Shown here piece after piece: positions 19,449-29,800 of a stretch of DNA of 48,135 nt (positions are counted from its first letter, which is position 1; the number at the start of each line of letters is the position of its first letter). The DNA is from a virus. The stretch covers positions 1-48,135 of the IMG/VR virus record IMGVR_UViG_3300042559_001106, one strand, 5' to 3'. A program made the position numbers and the translations under genes. Under the pieces are notes generated by a model that did not search any database, was not told where the DNA came from, and saw nothing but the letters and a program-made list of their open reading frames with translations.

Positions 19449-22307
19449 TCACACCCGCGGCACGGTAACGTCGATCCGGCGGGACTCCACACCGTCGCGC
19501 ACTGCGGATAGCTCAATTCGCACGCTGTTATTCAAACGCACACCGCTAACGCCGCCATAAAGCCGAAACTCAGCGGCGGACAGGAAGGAGGTTGCTCCGA
19601 TACGCCAATAACGGGCCACTACCGGGGAGAACGCGAAGTAGCGATAATCTCCAGTGTCGTCGACGCCGCTGATAGTGGCGACCGTAGTCCAAGGCCCGGC
19701 CGGATCGTTGGCCCACTGGATCGGCCGGCCGTTCAAGTAGGGGGTGACAACGCCCCAGCCGGGCAAAGAGCCGCCGGCGACCGCTACCGTCTGCACAGAA
19801 ACCGCGCTGCCGAGATCGGCCCTGAGCCACTCGTTACCGCTGGCGTTAGTCGCTGCGCCGGTGCCGGAGTTGCCGTCGCGCATGTTGGTCGAAGTAGCGG
19901 CAAGCCCCGGCCACACGCTCGACTGAGCCCACGTCACGCTGGTGTACTCGCCGGTAGGCAGCAGATTCAGATTCGAGTCGGCCGACTCGGTTGCCCACGC
20001 TTGGCTTGTTCCGGTGAGGCCGGTGAACGTGCGCCGAAGTGTTCCGTTCTCGCCGTAGAGGCGAAGCGTGTAGGTGGTTCCGGCCTCCAGCGCCACGTCG
20101 GCGCCGGTTTGCGAGTAGGGCACGCGGCTTTGGGTGAGGCGATTGCGGTGTGACCACGAAACGGTCAGCGCGCCGGAGATAGACGTAGCGTAGTAGACGT
20201 TGTTGAGCCGAAAGTTGCCGGGCGGGTACGGGCGCGACGCGCGAGCCGTCAGCGCCACGGTCATTGTCGTTGCACTGGCGAGCGGCAGCTTGCTCGCCGT
20301 GCCGAACGGCGTGGCGCGCAGCGCGACGTTGCTGTTGGTCGTGTACGGTACGTTCTGCACCAAGCCGAGGCCGTTGGTGATGAAATACACGACGGCGCCT
20401 ACCGGGTGGCTGAGCGGCTGAGTGTCGTACTGGCCGCGCAGGATGTTGTTGAGCGTGTACGTGTTGTCGAGGTTGTCGGTGATCGTGCGCCAGGCCACGA
20501 TCTCTTCGCCGGCGGCAGAGACGATGCGCGCGAGCGACTCGCCCGCGTCGAACTCTGCTTGGCTCACCGACACCACAGACGACATCGCGATCGGGTTGTT
20601 GAGCGTGACGCCGGCCGTGATGAGTGCCGGGCCGTTGGCGGCCAGTTCAGACACCAGCGTGGCGCTCGGGGTGAAAATCTTGCTGCCGTTCTGCTCGACG
20701 AACGCAGCGCCGCCGGCGGGGTCTTGCCAGATCGTGTACGCGCGCTGCGGGCCGCTGGCCGGCGACCCGCTCACGGCGATGAAGCGCCCCGCCTCGGGCG
20801 AGATCATGCCGAAGGGAATCTCGAAAGCCGACTGGCGCGCGAGCGGAAGGTTGGCCTCGATCGGATTCGTCCAGCCGCTCGAAGGCGGGTCGATGAAGCT
20901 CACGCCCGACACGGAGAAGATGTCTTCGGTGGCGCGGATGCGCAGAACGCCGGTGTCCAGCGTCCCGTAGTCGACCTCGATGACACGCATCGGCAGGGAG
21001 TCGATGCCAAGCTGCGGCCAGCGCAGTTTGAGAACCTTGCCGGGGCGCACGTCGCGCACCGTCAGGTTCACTTCGCAGTCAACACGCGCCAGCGGGGACG
21101 AGACGGTCTTCATCGTGCGTGCAGCCACGCGGTTCGCCGCGGTGGCATTGCTCAGGCCGAGGAACTCGAAGTTGTCCGCGTCGACCTGGCCGCCGCGACT
21201 GGTGATGTTCGCGAGGTTCTGGTGCTGCACCATGCGCTCGGTGAACTTCGCCGCGCGGTCGATGTAGCTGATCTTGACGGTGTTCTTCGTCTCATCCCAC
21301 GAGCCGCGCGTGAACTTGAAGCTGTCGGCCTCGATGTTCGACGGGTTGATCTCGGGGATCGTGTCGATGTCGTAGTCGTCGCGAGCCAGCGCCATCGTGT
21401 GCAGGCCGGTCTCCGGGTCGACGTAGATCACGCCGTCGACGTGACGGAGAATTTCTGCCGAAAGCGATTCGCCAGTGCCCGCGGTGTCGATGAGCATGGA
21501 GATGCCGAGACCCTCCGCGTGCAGCGTGTTCGCGCACGCGACGAAGCTCGGCAGGTCGATCGCGGCTTGCGGGATGCCGGCACCCCAAACCGTGTTGGTG
21601 AGAATCTCGAAGACAGCGCACGCCGGGTTGGCGTCTCCGTTGATGTTCTCGCGCCCGCCGGTGAGGCCGAGCGTGTTCGGAGTGCGGCGAATCGTCCACG
21701 CGACCGGCGGTACGCTGTCGTTGTTGGACAGGTAGCACTTCTCGAACACGGCGTAAGAGATGCCCCGGTACGCCGGGATGCTGGCTTCGCCGAACTGCGT
21801 TGCGAGGTAGGCGTTCTGCGTTTGAGTGAACGTGCCGTTGTAGAACTTGACGGGGCCTTTGACGCCGTTGTTCGGTTCGTCCGAAGAGAAAAGCGAAGTG
21901 GCGTCCATGTTGAAGGAGATAACATTTGCAGTGTTAACCCGGTTCAGCATGAGGACGTTCTTGTCGTCGAACTCCAGCGCGATCAATTCGTCGACGGCGC
22001 CCCACGTCAACGCCAGTTGCATACCCAGCCAATACTGGTAGCCGAGCGTGATGCGATCCGACGAGAAGAGGCCGGTCTTCACCTTCTTGGTGATGGCGCG
22101 AGGCTCGAAGTCACCCCACCAGACGGCGTTCGCACCGGTGACGCGCACGGTGCCGTAGGCAACCGGGATCGGCCGCGTTTCGTCCGCTGTCGGTGTGCGG
22201 TAGTCGCCGAGGCTGGTGGGGCGCGGCGTGTCGAACTTCGGCTTGGGGCGCAGCAGTTCGCCGACAACCGTGAAGGCAAGCGCGAGGAAGAATTGAACCC
22301 AAAACAT
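19449..22307 (-). CDS. Tail tip protein J-like, with C-terminal discoidin-like domain (952 aa)
   Basis: A central tail-tip or host-specificity protein. The N-terminus has a hydrophobic segment (FWVQFFLALAFTVVGELLRP) followed by the gpJ/Phage-tail_3-type regions: PIPVAYGTVRVTGANAVWWG, GGRENINGDANPACAVFEIL and SWDETKNTVKISYIDRAAKF. A fibronectin-like region precedes a C-terminal discoidin-like (F5/8 type C) domain at about residues 790-930, with NASGNEWLRADLGSAVSVQT and ARYWRIGATSFLSAAEFRLY. Such a domain can bind sugars, so it is a candidate receptor-binding region. It follows the 22324-23223 gene and is the last large tail gene. Confidence 0.85.
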   Translation of the reverse strand: MFWVQFFLALAFTVVGELLRPKPKFDTPRPTSLGDYRTPTADETRPIPVAYGTVRVTGANAVWWGDFEPRAITKKVKTGLFSSDRITLGYQYWLGMQLALTWGAVDELIALEFDDKNVLMLNRVNTANVISFNMDATSLFSSDEPNNGVKGPVKFYNGTFTQTQNAYLATQFGEASIPAYRGISYAVFEKCYLSNNDSVPPVAWTIRRTPNTLGLTGGRENINGDANPACAVFEILTNTVWGAGIPQAAIDLPSFVACANTLHAEGLGISMLIDTAGTGESLSAEILRHVDGVIYVDPETGLHTMALARDDYDIDTIPEINPSNIEADSFKFTRGSWDETKNTVKISYIDRAAKFTERMVQHQNLANITSRGGQVDADNFEFLGLSNATAANRVAARTMKTVSSPLARVDCEVNLTVRDVRPGKVLKLRWPQLGIDSLPMRVIEVDYGTLDTGVLRIRATEDIFSVSGVSFIDPPSSGWTNPIEANLPLARQSAFEIPFGMISPEAGRFIAVSGSPASGPQRAYTIWQDPAGGAAFVEQNGSKIFTPSATLVSELAANGPALITAGVTLNNPIAMSSVVSVSQAEFDAGESLARIVSAAGEEIVAWRTITDNLDNTYTLNNILRGQYDTQPLSHPVGAVVYFITNGLGLVQNVPYTTNSNVALRATPFGTASKLPLASATTMTVALTARASRPYPPGNFRLNNVYYATSISGALTVSWSHRNRLTQSRVPYSQTGADVALEAGTTYTLRLYGENGTLRRTFTGLTGTSQAWATESADSNLNLLPTGEYTSVTWAQSSVWPGLAATSTNMRDGNSGTGAATNASGNEWLRADLGSAVSVQTVAVAGGSLPGWGVVTPYLNGRPIQWANDPAGPWTTVATISGVDDTGDYRYFAFSPVVARYWRIGATSFLSAAEFRLYGGVSGVRLNNSVRIELSAVRDGVESRRIDVTVPRV

Positions 22308-22323
22308 TTGTCGGTGCTCTCCG

Positions 22324-23223
22324 TTAGTTTCCGGTGCTCAGGCCAAGCTGGCGGACGATGCGATCCATGTAGCGATTGCTTTCACCCGCGCCAGCGGCTC
22401 CGGTTCCACTGAACGACGTGTTGAACGGGTTTTCTGTCGGCACTCGATTGAAGCCGAGGTAGTTCGGAATGTTGTTGAACTTCGTGCGGCACGTCGCTTC
22501 GGTGCGATCGCAGCCGGCGTAGAAGCGAACCTCCATGCCCGGCTTGTAAGAGGTGAACGGGTAGATCAAGCGAATCTCGTTGGTGGTGTGCGAAACGATG
22601 AATCGCGTCTCCCGCGTGTCCGCCACCTCGGCGTAGCCGTTGGTGTACCAGCCGTTCGACTTCGTGGAGAACTCGTTGTCGCGCACGATGTCCGCGTCGA
22701 CGAACTGCGGGCCGGTCGGGAGGATCGTCTGGAACGCAGTGCGCAGGACGCCGCAGCCCGGCCCGTAGAGCGGCCAGTTGCACAGCGCCTTGTAGCTCTG
22801 CCACGGGACGCTGCGCGTCATGCCCTTGGTGATCGGCTGGCACGACAGAACCGCGCTGCCGTTCTCGAACTCAATCGAGTTCACCGTGCCGATGAAGACC
22901 GGGATGCGCTGCGCCTCGGTGTCGCTGCGGTGGTAGCGCAAGACGGTGAGCAGGATGCGGCGCTCAGGCAAGTAGGCGATGAACTTCTTCGCCAAGGGTT
23001 CATCCGAGGGGATGGTGACGCGCATCTGCCCCTGGCTCTCGGCCGTCGACGACGACAAGCCCGTGCGGGAGATCGGGATGGGCGCGTAGCGCAGAACACC
23101 GTCGATGACCGTGCTGTCGCCGCTCGTGAACGCCCATTGCTCCTGTGCGTCGTCGGAGCGGAAGTAGTAAAGCTCGACAGGAGTACCGTCGAACAGCGAA
23201 GTTTCTTCGGGGGTGAACGGCAT
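22324..23223 (-). CDS. Tail tip/hub protein, BR0599/DUF2163-type (299 aa)
   Basis: The C-terminal part GCDRTEATCRTKFNNIPNYL followed by GFNRVPTENPF is the signature of the phage_BR0599 family found in siphophage tail tips. YGPGCGVLRTAFQ in the middle belongs to the same domain. The N-terminal PFTPEETSLFDGTPVELYYF is typical for the DUF2163-type half. It probably contributes to the baseplate-like tail tip between the distal tail protein and J. Confidence 0.85.
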   Translation of the reverse strand: MPFTPEETSLFDGTPVELYYFRSDDAQEQWAFTSGDSTVIDGVLRYAPIPISRTGLSSSTAESQGQMRVTIPSDEPLAKKFIAYLPERRILLTVLRYHRSDTEAQRIPVFIGTVNSIEFENGSAVLSCQPITKGMTRSVPWQSYKALCNWPLYGPGCGVLRTAFQTILPTGPQFVDADIVRDNEFSTKSNGWYTNGYAEVADTRETRFIVSHTTNEIRLIYPFTSYKPGMEVRFYAGCDRTEATCRTKFNNIPNYLGFNRVPTENPFNTSFSGTGAAGAGESNRYMDRIVRQLGLSTGN

Positions 23224-23250
23224 GGCCGGGCCTCACGTCAGGTGCGGCCC

Positions 23251-23256
23251 GTTATA
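23251..23256 (-). promoter_or_regulatory. TATAAC minus-10-like element
   Basis: TATAAC in the 41-bp gap between the 598-residue-type tail gene and the BR0599-type gene. No good minus-35 is present at 16-18 bp, so this copy is doubtful alone. It belongs to a set of five TATAAC elements on the minus strand, four of them in gaps before genes. Confidence 0.35.
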
Positions 23257-23264
23257 CAAGACGG

Positions 23265-24956
23265 TCAGGTCTTCGTAGCGGTGAACCCGGCCTGCACTTG
23301 GGCGACACCTTCCGCCAGCCAGTTGAAGGTGATCGCGTCCGAGGCGAGACGGAAGAAGCCGAGAAGGCTGATCCGCTTCACGTCGGAAACGGCGAACGCA
23401 ACGCCGACGGAGGAATCAAGCTGCAATTTCGTCGTGCCGTTCGCGTTCGGATTCGCCGCCGTAATTCGGCGACAGATCGTGGTGCCGTTTTTCAACTGGA
23501 TGGCGATGTCGCGGCGCATCGACGCCGCGTTCGAGAACAGGTCGTAGCCATTGCTCTGCACGTCGATGGCGTTGTCATTGATGTTGGCGTCGGCCGCCAG
23601 TGTGAAGTCGACAAAGCCGGTCGGGCAGAAGAACGGCTGCGCGCGCCCCTCACGCCGCTGGAGCCACTGGCGGTACTGGAAGACCTGGCCGTGGTTTCGC
23701 AGCGTCCAGTTGTGCGATTTCGTCGGAGTCGAAAAGCCCGACCGCTGGAGCGTCCGAAATTGGCCGGAACCTTGGTCGATCGTCAGGCGATCGCTCGCCC
23801 ACAACATCTCGATGCCGTCCGCCCAATTCGCGTAGTCGAGGTAGAGTTCCTCGCTGCGGTAGGTGCCGGCCGCCGTGCCCTTGGCGACCGGGTAGATGTT
23901 CGTCGACGGCTCTCCGTCAAAGGCGAGCGAGGTCTGAACGACGCTCTCGGTGAGGCGTTGCGCCTGCACCTCGCTCGCCAGCGACGACACCATCGCCGGG
24001 TAGGCCCGCGAGCCGGCAGGCCAGGCGTTCGTCAGGGGGCTGCGCAGCGTCACGGTGTCGCCGACGATCGAGGTGATCTCGCGCACCTCGTTGACGCCGC
24101 TGTCGCGCCAGAGCGCCAGCAGGCCACCGGCGGCGAAAGTGCGCGAGGCGGTGTTGGCAGTGAGCACCGAGTCGCCCACGGCCGCGTCCGCCAGCAGGCT
24201 CGCCGGCTCCGCCCACAGCGGCACGGCGAACAGGCGCCCCTGCCAGCCGTACAGGAGGTTGTCGAGCCGCTCGACCTCCAGGCCCGTCAGGAGCGCCGTG
24301 TAGGCCAGCCGGCGCCGCGGTACGGCCCGGAGGCTCCGACGCTGCTCCGTGCCGTCCCAAGAGCGCGTGACGGTGCTTCGGAAGGTCAGGGTCTCTTCGA
24401 CGCCGCTCGTCCAGTTCGGGGCGAAGGGCATGAGGATGACGCGACGGCCGGTGATCGGCACGCGGAAGTCTTCGCCGGCGATCGTGAACGTCACCGAGGC
24501 GTCGATCGTCGGCGGGCCGGAGAGGTCGATCGTCAGCCCGTAGGTGATGAACTGGAGTTCGTTGAGCGTCGTCGGCGGGTTGATGCCCGCCGGCTGAACC
24601 AGCGAGATGCCGTCGAAGCCGGCCGTCTGGAGTTGCGTGTACGGCTGCGCGGTCAAGAAAGCGTTCCACACGGAGACGGTTCGGTTCTGCGCCGACACGA
24701 GGTTCCCGAGGTCGATCGTCGTCGGGATGATGTGAACGCGGAAGTACCAGTCGTTGCCGAAGTCGAAGCCGGGGGCGCCGGCGAACGTGCCGAACGTCGG
24801 CTGCACGTTGACGCCAGTGCGCGTGTTGGTCAGCCCCGAAGGTGGGTCGACCAACACCTCGCCGTCGTAGTAGGTGCGCGCTGTGAACAGATTGGCGGTC
24901 GTCAGCGAATCACTGACGATCGCGATGTCCGGGCCGATGTTTCCGACAAAACTCAT
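23265..24956 (-). CDS. Tail virion protein (563 aa)
   Basis: The start at 24956 (MSFVGNIGPDIAIVSDSL) is chosen because the longer frame overlaps the upstream gene. It is a long beta-rich protein with LTFRSTVTRSWDGTEQRRSL, YTALLTGLEVERLDNLLYGW and ELYLDYANWADGIEM, and ends ...VQAGFTATKT. Proteins of this kind occur just before the BR0599-type gene in Nazgul-like siphophages. It probably forms part of the distal tail. The exact role is inferred from position. Confidence 0.75.
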   Translation of the reverse strand: MSFVGNIGPDIAIVSDSLTTANLFTARTYYDGEVLVDPPSGLTNTRTGVNVQPTFGTFAGAPGFDFGNDWYFRVHIIPTTIDLGNLVSAQNRTVSVWNAFLTAQPYTQLQTAGFDGISLVQPAGINPPTTLNELQFITYGLTIDLSGPPTIDASVTFTIAGEDFRVPITGRRVILMPFAPNWTSGVEETLTFRSTVTRSWDGTEQRRSLRAVPRRRLAYTALLTGLEVERLDNLLYGWQGRLFAVPLWAEPASLLADAAVGDSVLTANTASRTFAAGGLLALWRDSGVNEVREITSIVGDTVTLRSPLTNAWPAGSRAYPAMVSSLASEVQAQRLTESVVQTSLAFDGEPSTNIYPVAKGTAAGTYRSEELYLDYANWADGIEMLWASDRLTIDQGSGQFRTLQRSGFSTPTKSHNWTLRNHGQVFQYRQWLQRREGRAQPFFCPTGFVDFTLAADANINDNAIDVQSNGYDLFSNAASMRRDIAIQLKNGTTICRRITAANPNANGTTKLQLDSSVGVAFAVSDVKRISLLGFFRLASDAITFNWLAEGVAQVQAGFTATKT

Positions 24957-24958
24957 GG

Positions 24959-25879
24959 TCAGAGCGTCTTGAGGTAGGCGTAGCCGTAGTTGCCGCTGTA
25001 GGCACCGGTGGTGTCGCCAGGGGGGCGCGCGCCCTGCCGCCACCACGGAAAGACCTTCCAAGTATCCGGGCCGATGCTGAACTCATCACCGGTAGCCCAA
25101 CGCGCGATGTTCACCAGACGGATGCCGGGGACGTATCCGATCTCGGAGAAGAAACCCGACCCGCGCTCAACGCGGAGCTTGATCTGGCGCAGCGGCGTGA
25201 CGCCGCTCCACGAGTTGACTCCGGCGAGGTAGAAGCCTTGCTGGTCGCGATCTGCGGTGACGCCACCGGATACACGGTACGGCGGCGTGAAACCCGTGCT
25301 GCCGCCTTCCATGATCGGTGCGAAGACGTTTGTCGAAGGGGGAACATCGACCCGGATTCCGCCTTCGATACCGTTGGCGTATCCGAACATCGGATGGTGC
25401 GTCGTACTCAAGGGGTTGGCGTCCCAGTTTGAGCCAGTTTGCAGCCAAAGCGCATCGAAGTACGTACCACCAGTCCACGACCCGACTTTCTGAATCATCC
25501 CGAAACAGAAGTGGCGGAAGATCGAATTGCCAGTGTCGAACACGACGTTGACGTAAGCCGTTGGGTTGGTGTCGCCGAACAAGAAAACAGAGGCGAACGG
25601 GCCTGAACCGCAGTTGCTTTCCGCCTCTGCGGCCGACACACCGGGCTGTGCGGTGGCTGCGAGGCTTGTGTTGATGCCCGTCGACGCACGGATTCGGATG
25701 CTGAGTGTGTCGGTGTTGAAGATGTGGACGAAATCGCTCTCCGCGCGCTTGAGCGACACGGTTCGGTTGCCAGAGACGATCGTGTTGCGCTCAACCGTCC
25801 AGCCGAGAGTCGCGGCGAACACCGCTACCTTGTCGATGAGGTCTTCGACACTAGTTGCAGTCGTTTGCTGGTACGCCAT
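24959..25879 (-). CDS. Putative tail virion protein, paralogue of 25883-26806 (306 aa)
   Basis: The protein shares a layout with its neighbour: an N-terminal helical start (TSVEDLIDKVAVFAATLGWT), repeated YxHxFNT/IRIRAS strands, a central FxHFCFGMIQKVG, and a C-terminal WKVFPWWRQG region. The pair likely arose by duplication and divergence. Location between tape measure and tail-tip genes supports a distal tail role. No domain is recognised with confidence. Confidence 0.65.
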   Translation of the reverse strand: MAYQQTTATSVEDLIDKVAVFAATLGWTVERNTIVSGNRTVSLKRAESDFVHIFNTDTLSIRIRASTGINTSLAATAQPGVSAAEAESNCGSGPFASVFLFGDTNPTAYVNVVFDTGNSIFRHFCFGMIQKVGSWTGGTYFDALWLQTGSNWDANPLSTTHHPMFGYANGIEGGIRVDVPPSTNVFAPIMEGGSTGFTPPYRVSGGVTADRDQQGFYLAGVNSWSGVTPLRQIKLRVERGSGFFSEIGYVPGIRLVNIARWATGDEFSIGPDTWKVFPWWRQGARPPGDTTGAYSGNYGYAYLKTL

Positions 25880-25882
25880 CTG

Positions 25883-26806
25883 TCACTCCAGGGCAATCGC
25901 GCAGTAGTCATCCCATTGCGTGCGAAACACGCTAGGGACAACAAGGTAGTTAGTGCCGCCCACAGAGATGATGCTTTCGGCACTGTTGCCGAACCCGCTG
26001 ACGCGGAAAACGCCTTGGAAGCGCGCCATCTGCGCTTCGTAGGGATTTCGCGCGACGATTGACACAGGTTCGAGGTGGTAACTTCCGTCGAGGTTTTCGC
26101 GGATCGGATCGCGGTCGTAGCGGTACGGGTGGGTGAGGACGTTGTTCGGTGTGTACGAATCCGTCGTGCCGCCGATGATATTCTGCTTGTTCTCCACGTT
26201 TCGCCAAATCACGTCAGGGAAGAGAAGCTGCACGGCATCGAGGCCCGGATCGAAAAAACCGGAGTGGTTGGCGTCGACCTGAGAGAAGCGCCAGGTCTCG
26301 TTGCCGCTGCACCCTCCCACGAACAGCGGATACGGCCACAGCGTCGGCAGCACGTAGGGGAGCACGAAGCCGCCGTAGGCGATCTGGTACACCGTCGAAA
26401 CGCGCACGACGATGATGAATCGGCGCGCGTTGCCGATGAACCAGTATTGCATCGGCTGGTTCCACAGGTGCAGATGCGTGAAGCGCGAGCGGTTGATCTG
26501 TGCCGTCAGGGTCGTGAGCGCCGGGTTCCAGATCGTGAGCCCGGTGAGCGCGAGGTTGAACACGTCGTTCGTCGTGTCGATGCGCGGCGTCATGCCGACG
26601 AGAATCTGGTCGGTGCCGCCAGTGCCGGGGCCGCGCACGACGATCCGGTTGCCCGGCGTCACGCTGTCGTTCTCGGCAGTCAGCGCGCCGGTGCTGCCGG
26701 CGATCTGCGTCCAGTTCGCACCGGCGCCGATGCCGGAGATGAGGAAGTCGCGGAGCTTCGTGTAGAAGTCTCCGAAGTTGGTAGCGGTGCCGGTTGCGAA
26801 AGCCAC
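25883..26806 (-). CDS. Putative tail virion protein, paralogue of 24959-25879 (307 aa)
   Basis: It begins NFGDFYTKLRDFLISGIGAG, which aligns with the start of the next protein, and continues with beta-rich segments (RFTHLHLWNQPMQYWFIGNA, FIIVVRVSTVYQIAYGG) and VVPSVFRTQWDDYCAIAL at the end. It starts 17 nt after the tape measure stop. It may form the distal tail ring or a tail-tip adaptor. The assignment comes from gene order. Confidence 0.65.
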   Translation of the reverse strand: MAFATGTATNFGDFYTKLRDFLISGIGAGANWTQIAGSTGALTAENDSVTPGNRIVVRGPGTGGTDQILVGMTPRIDTTNDVFNLALTGLTIWNPALTTLTAQINRSRFTHLHLWNQPMQYWFIGNARRFIIVVRVSTVYQIAYGGFVLPYVLPTLWPYPLFVGGCSGNETWRFSQVDANHSGFFDPGLDAVQLLFPDVIWRNVENKQNIIGGTTDSYTPNNVLTHPYRYDRDPIRENLDGSYHLEPVSIVARNPYEAQMARFQGVFRVSGFGNSAESIISVGGTNYLVVPSVFRTQWDDYCAIALE

Positions 26807-26822
26807 GGTAGGTTGACTCCGG

Positions 26823-29800
26823 TTACGAGGCGAGAACCTGGCGGAAGGCCGCCTTGTTCGCCTGGATGATGTTCATGATGACCTGTCGGCCGGCGTTGCC
26901 CTGCATACCCGCGGCGACGACGGATTCGGCGTCGATGGCGTTGACGATCTGCACGTTGGAGCCGCCCGACGCGCCGCCGTTCATCACGTTGCGAGGATCG
27001 TTCCGCGCCAGAACCTCTTCGCCCGTCTGGAGGATCGCCGGCACTTCGTCGGGCTTGAGGCCGACGATGCCGCCGGAATGATAGCGCGGGGCGTTGGCGA
27101 AGATCGCAGGGTTGACGCGGCGGTACTCGGGGAAGCCCTTGCCGACGATAGCGCCGGTGTGCGCGGTGCCCGCCAGGATGTTGCCGATGCTCTGGAAGAA
27201 GCCGTTGCCGGAGTTTTGCAGGGCGTTGAGAATCGCCTGCTGCAAGATCATCTGTCCGATCTGGATGAGGAAGTCGGCGGCGAAGTTCAGGAAGGCATCG
27301 CGCGCACCCTTGATCGCGTCGCCGAAAGACGAGAAGCCGCGAATCGCATCGGCGATGCCGGTGCCGAGGCTCGACAAAGCCTGCGCTGCGCCTTGGGCGA
27401 AGCTCTCCTTGAGTTCCTGCGCGCGGCGCTGGCCGGCGGTGACGACCGTCTCCGTCTTGAGTTGCAGCGAGTCAAGCTGGAGAAGGATTTCCTCGACGTT
27501 GAACATCTTGCCGAGCGCATCAGCGTTGGCTTCGATGAAGTCGCGGAGCGCCTGGAGGTTGGAGAGAATCTGCGGCTGATACTCCGCGGTGATCCGATCC
27601 GCCGCCTGCTCGGCCTGCTGCTGCGTGATGAGGCCGAGTTCGCGTTCGAGATTGATGCGCTCCAGTTCCGCGTCGCGCTTGGCGATCGTGTTCTGGAGCG
27701 CCTGGTCGAGCTTCTCGTAGGCGGAGCGCGTGTTGTCGATCGCCGTCTTGCGCTGCTCCAGCGCGATGACCTGTTCCTGCTCGCCCTCCAGCGCGGAGAT
27801 GTTGGCGCCGAACTGCGCGGCGAGCGAGGTCTGCCCGAGAGCCGTGGCCTCCTGCTGGAACTTGCGCTGCTCGGCGATCTTCTGCTGGTATTCCAGCTTG
27901 ATGAGTTCGACGCGCGCCTCGGCGGCCGTCGCCTCGTCGTCCGTGAGGCGCTGGAGCGAGTCGCGCAGCGAGCGTTCGCGCTCCTGCTGGCTGGCTTCTT
28001 CGAGTCGCTCGATCTCGCGATTGCGCTGCTCGACGGCGCGCTCGGCGCTCTTGTCGTCTGCGGCGCCGCCGGGGCGGATGACGCCGCGCGACTGGAGGCG
28101 CAAGCCGTCCGCCGCGTCGATGATCGACTGGAGGCGCTGCTGCTCGGCCGGGGAGACAACGCCGTCGACGGCGGTCGCCTCCGCCAGTGCTTTGCGGGCA
28201 GCGGCGACGCGCTCGGTGAACTTGTTGTAGAAGTCGTCGTTCTTGCGAAGCTGCTCGGCGTTCGCCTTGTCGTTGATCTCGGCTTCAAGCGAACGAGTGC
28301 GCTCGATCGCCTCGATGCGCTTGGCGTTCGCACCGTTGAGATCGCGCTGTGCGGCGATACGCGCGTTCTGTTCGCGAACAGCCTGCTCGCTCGCATCTGC
28401 GGCGTCTTTCTCCGAAAGCTCGGCAAGCTCCCGCTGGAGGCGAATCTCTTCCTGCTGCGCGGCGATGCCTTCGCGGCTGGTGTTGCCGAAGCGCGCCACC
28501 GCGCCAGGGTTGTTCCGCAACTGCTCGGCGAGGGACTGCCGGGCAGTTGCCCGCACAATCTCAAGTCGCGCTTCCTTCTCCGCGATCAGCGTCTTGATCT
28601 GCTCGCGACGATTCTTGATGTCGTCAAGCTGCGACTGGTTCAGGTCGCGCAGCGAGCGCAATTCGTCACCGCGCGCCTGCTGCAAGCGCAGCGTCTCTTC
28701 CTTGAGTTCCCTCGTCTTGCGCTCGGCATCGCGCGCACGAATGAACCACTCGAAGAGAACCGTGCTGGCGACGCCGAGGATCAGCGCCAGTGGGCCGAGC
28801 GCAGCGGCGAAGCCGCGGGCCGCTACGGCGGCACCAGTGGTCGCCGTAGCGGCGGTGGTCGCCGCCGCCGCAGTGCCGAGGAACGCGCCGCGCAGCGCCG
28901 TGAAGATCGGCAGCAACGCCAGTGCCGCAGCCGCCAGGCCGCGACCGATCAGCGAGCCGATCAGCAGACGAACGGCGATCAGCAGCGCGTCGATGTTCTG
29001 GATGAGGAACTGCGCCGCCGTCGTGACGAGGCTGAACGCATCGGAGATGCCTCGCGCAAACGCCACGCCCTGCGCGCTCTGGAAGAACTCGGCAAGCTGG
29101 CGGGACAGCAGAGCCAGTTGGTCACCGAAGCCGCTGTCGACGATCGTGACGAGGAAGTCTTCGTAGGCTGTGCGCAAGCGGTTGAGGCTCGCGCGCAGGC
29201 TGTTGGTTGCGTTCGGCAGCGTGTCCTTCGCCGCTGCGGCGATGTCCTCGGCGAAGAACTCGATCGCGGCAGAACTGACGCGCCCGGCCTCCAGCAGCTT
29301 GTTGAGTTCCTCGACGGTGACGCCGATCGACGAGGCGAAGCGAGCGACGGCGCCGGGGAAGCGATCGCCCAACTGGCCGCGCAGTTCTTCCGCCTGCACG
29401 CTGCCCTTCGAGATCGACTGCTCCAGCGCACGGAACGAGCCTTCCACGTCGGCCTGCGACAGCCCGAGGACGGTGAACGCCTCGGTCAACTGCTCGAAGA
29501 TGCGGCGCGTGCGCTCGATCGGCTGGTTCGCGGCAGCGGACGCCGCGGCGAAGCGCGAGTACAGCGTGGCAAGCTGGTTGTACGACTGGCCGAGGCGGTC
29601 GGCGACGCCACGGACAAACTCAAGGTCTTCGCCCGTGCGCTTCACGTCATTGTTGTTCGCGAACAGCAGTCGGTTCTGGATCGACGTGCGTTCGAGGCTG
29701 ACGGTGATCGCCTGCTGCGCGGTGGAGATCGCGGCGAAGAAGCTGCCGTAAGTCGCCACCAGTTCGAGAAGCTGGCCGCGGAGACGCTGGTAGAAGTCCA

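Noticed and set aside
20406-22412. A 668-codon plus-strand frame opposite the J-like gene
   Set aside because: Antisense shadow with an Arg/Val/Asp-rich product.
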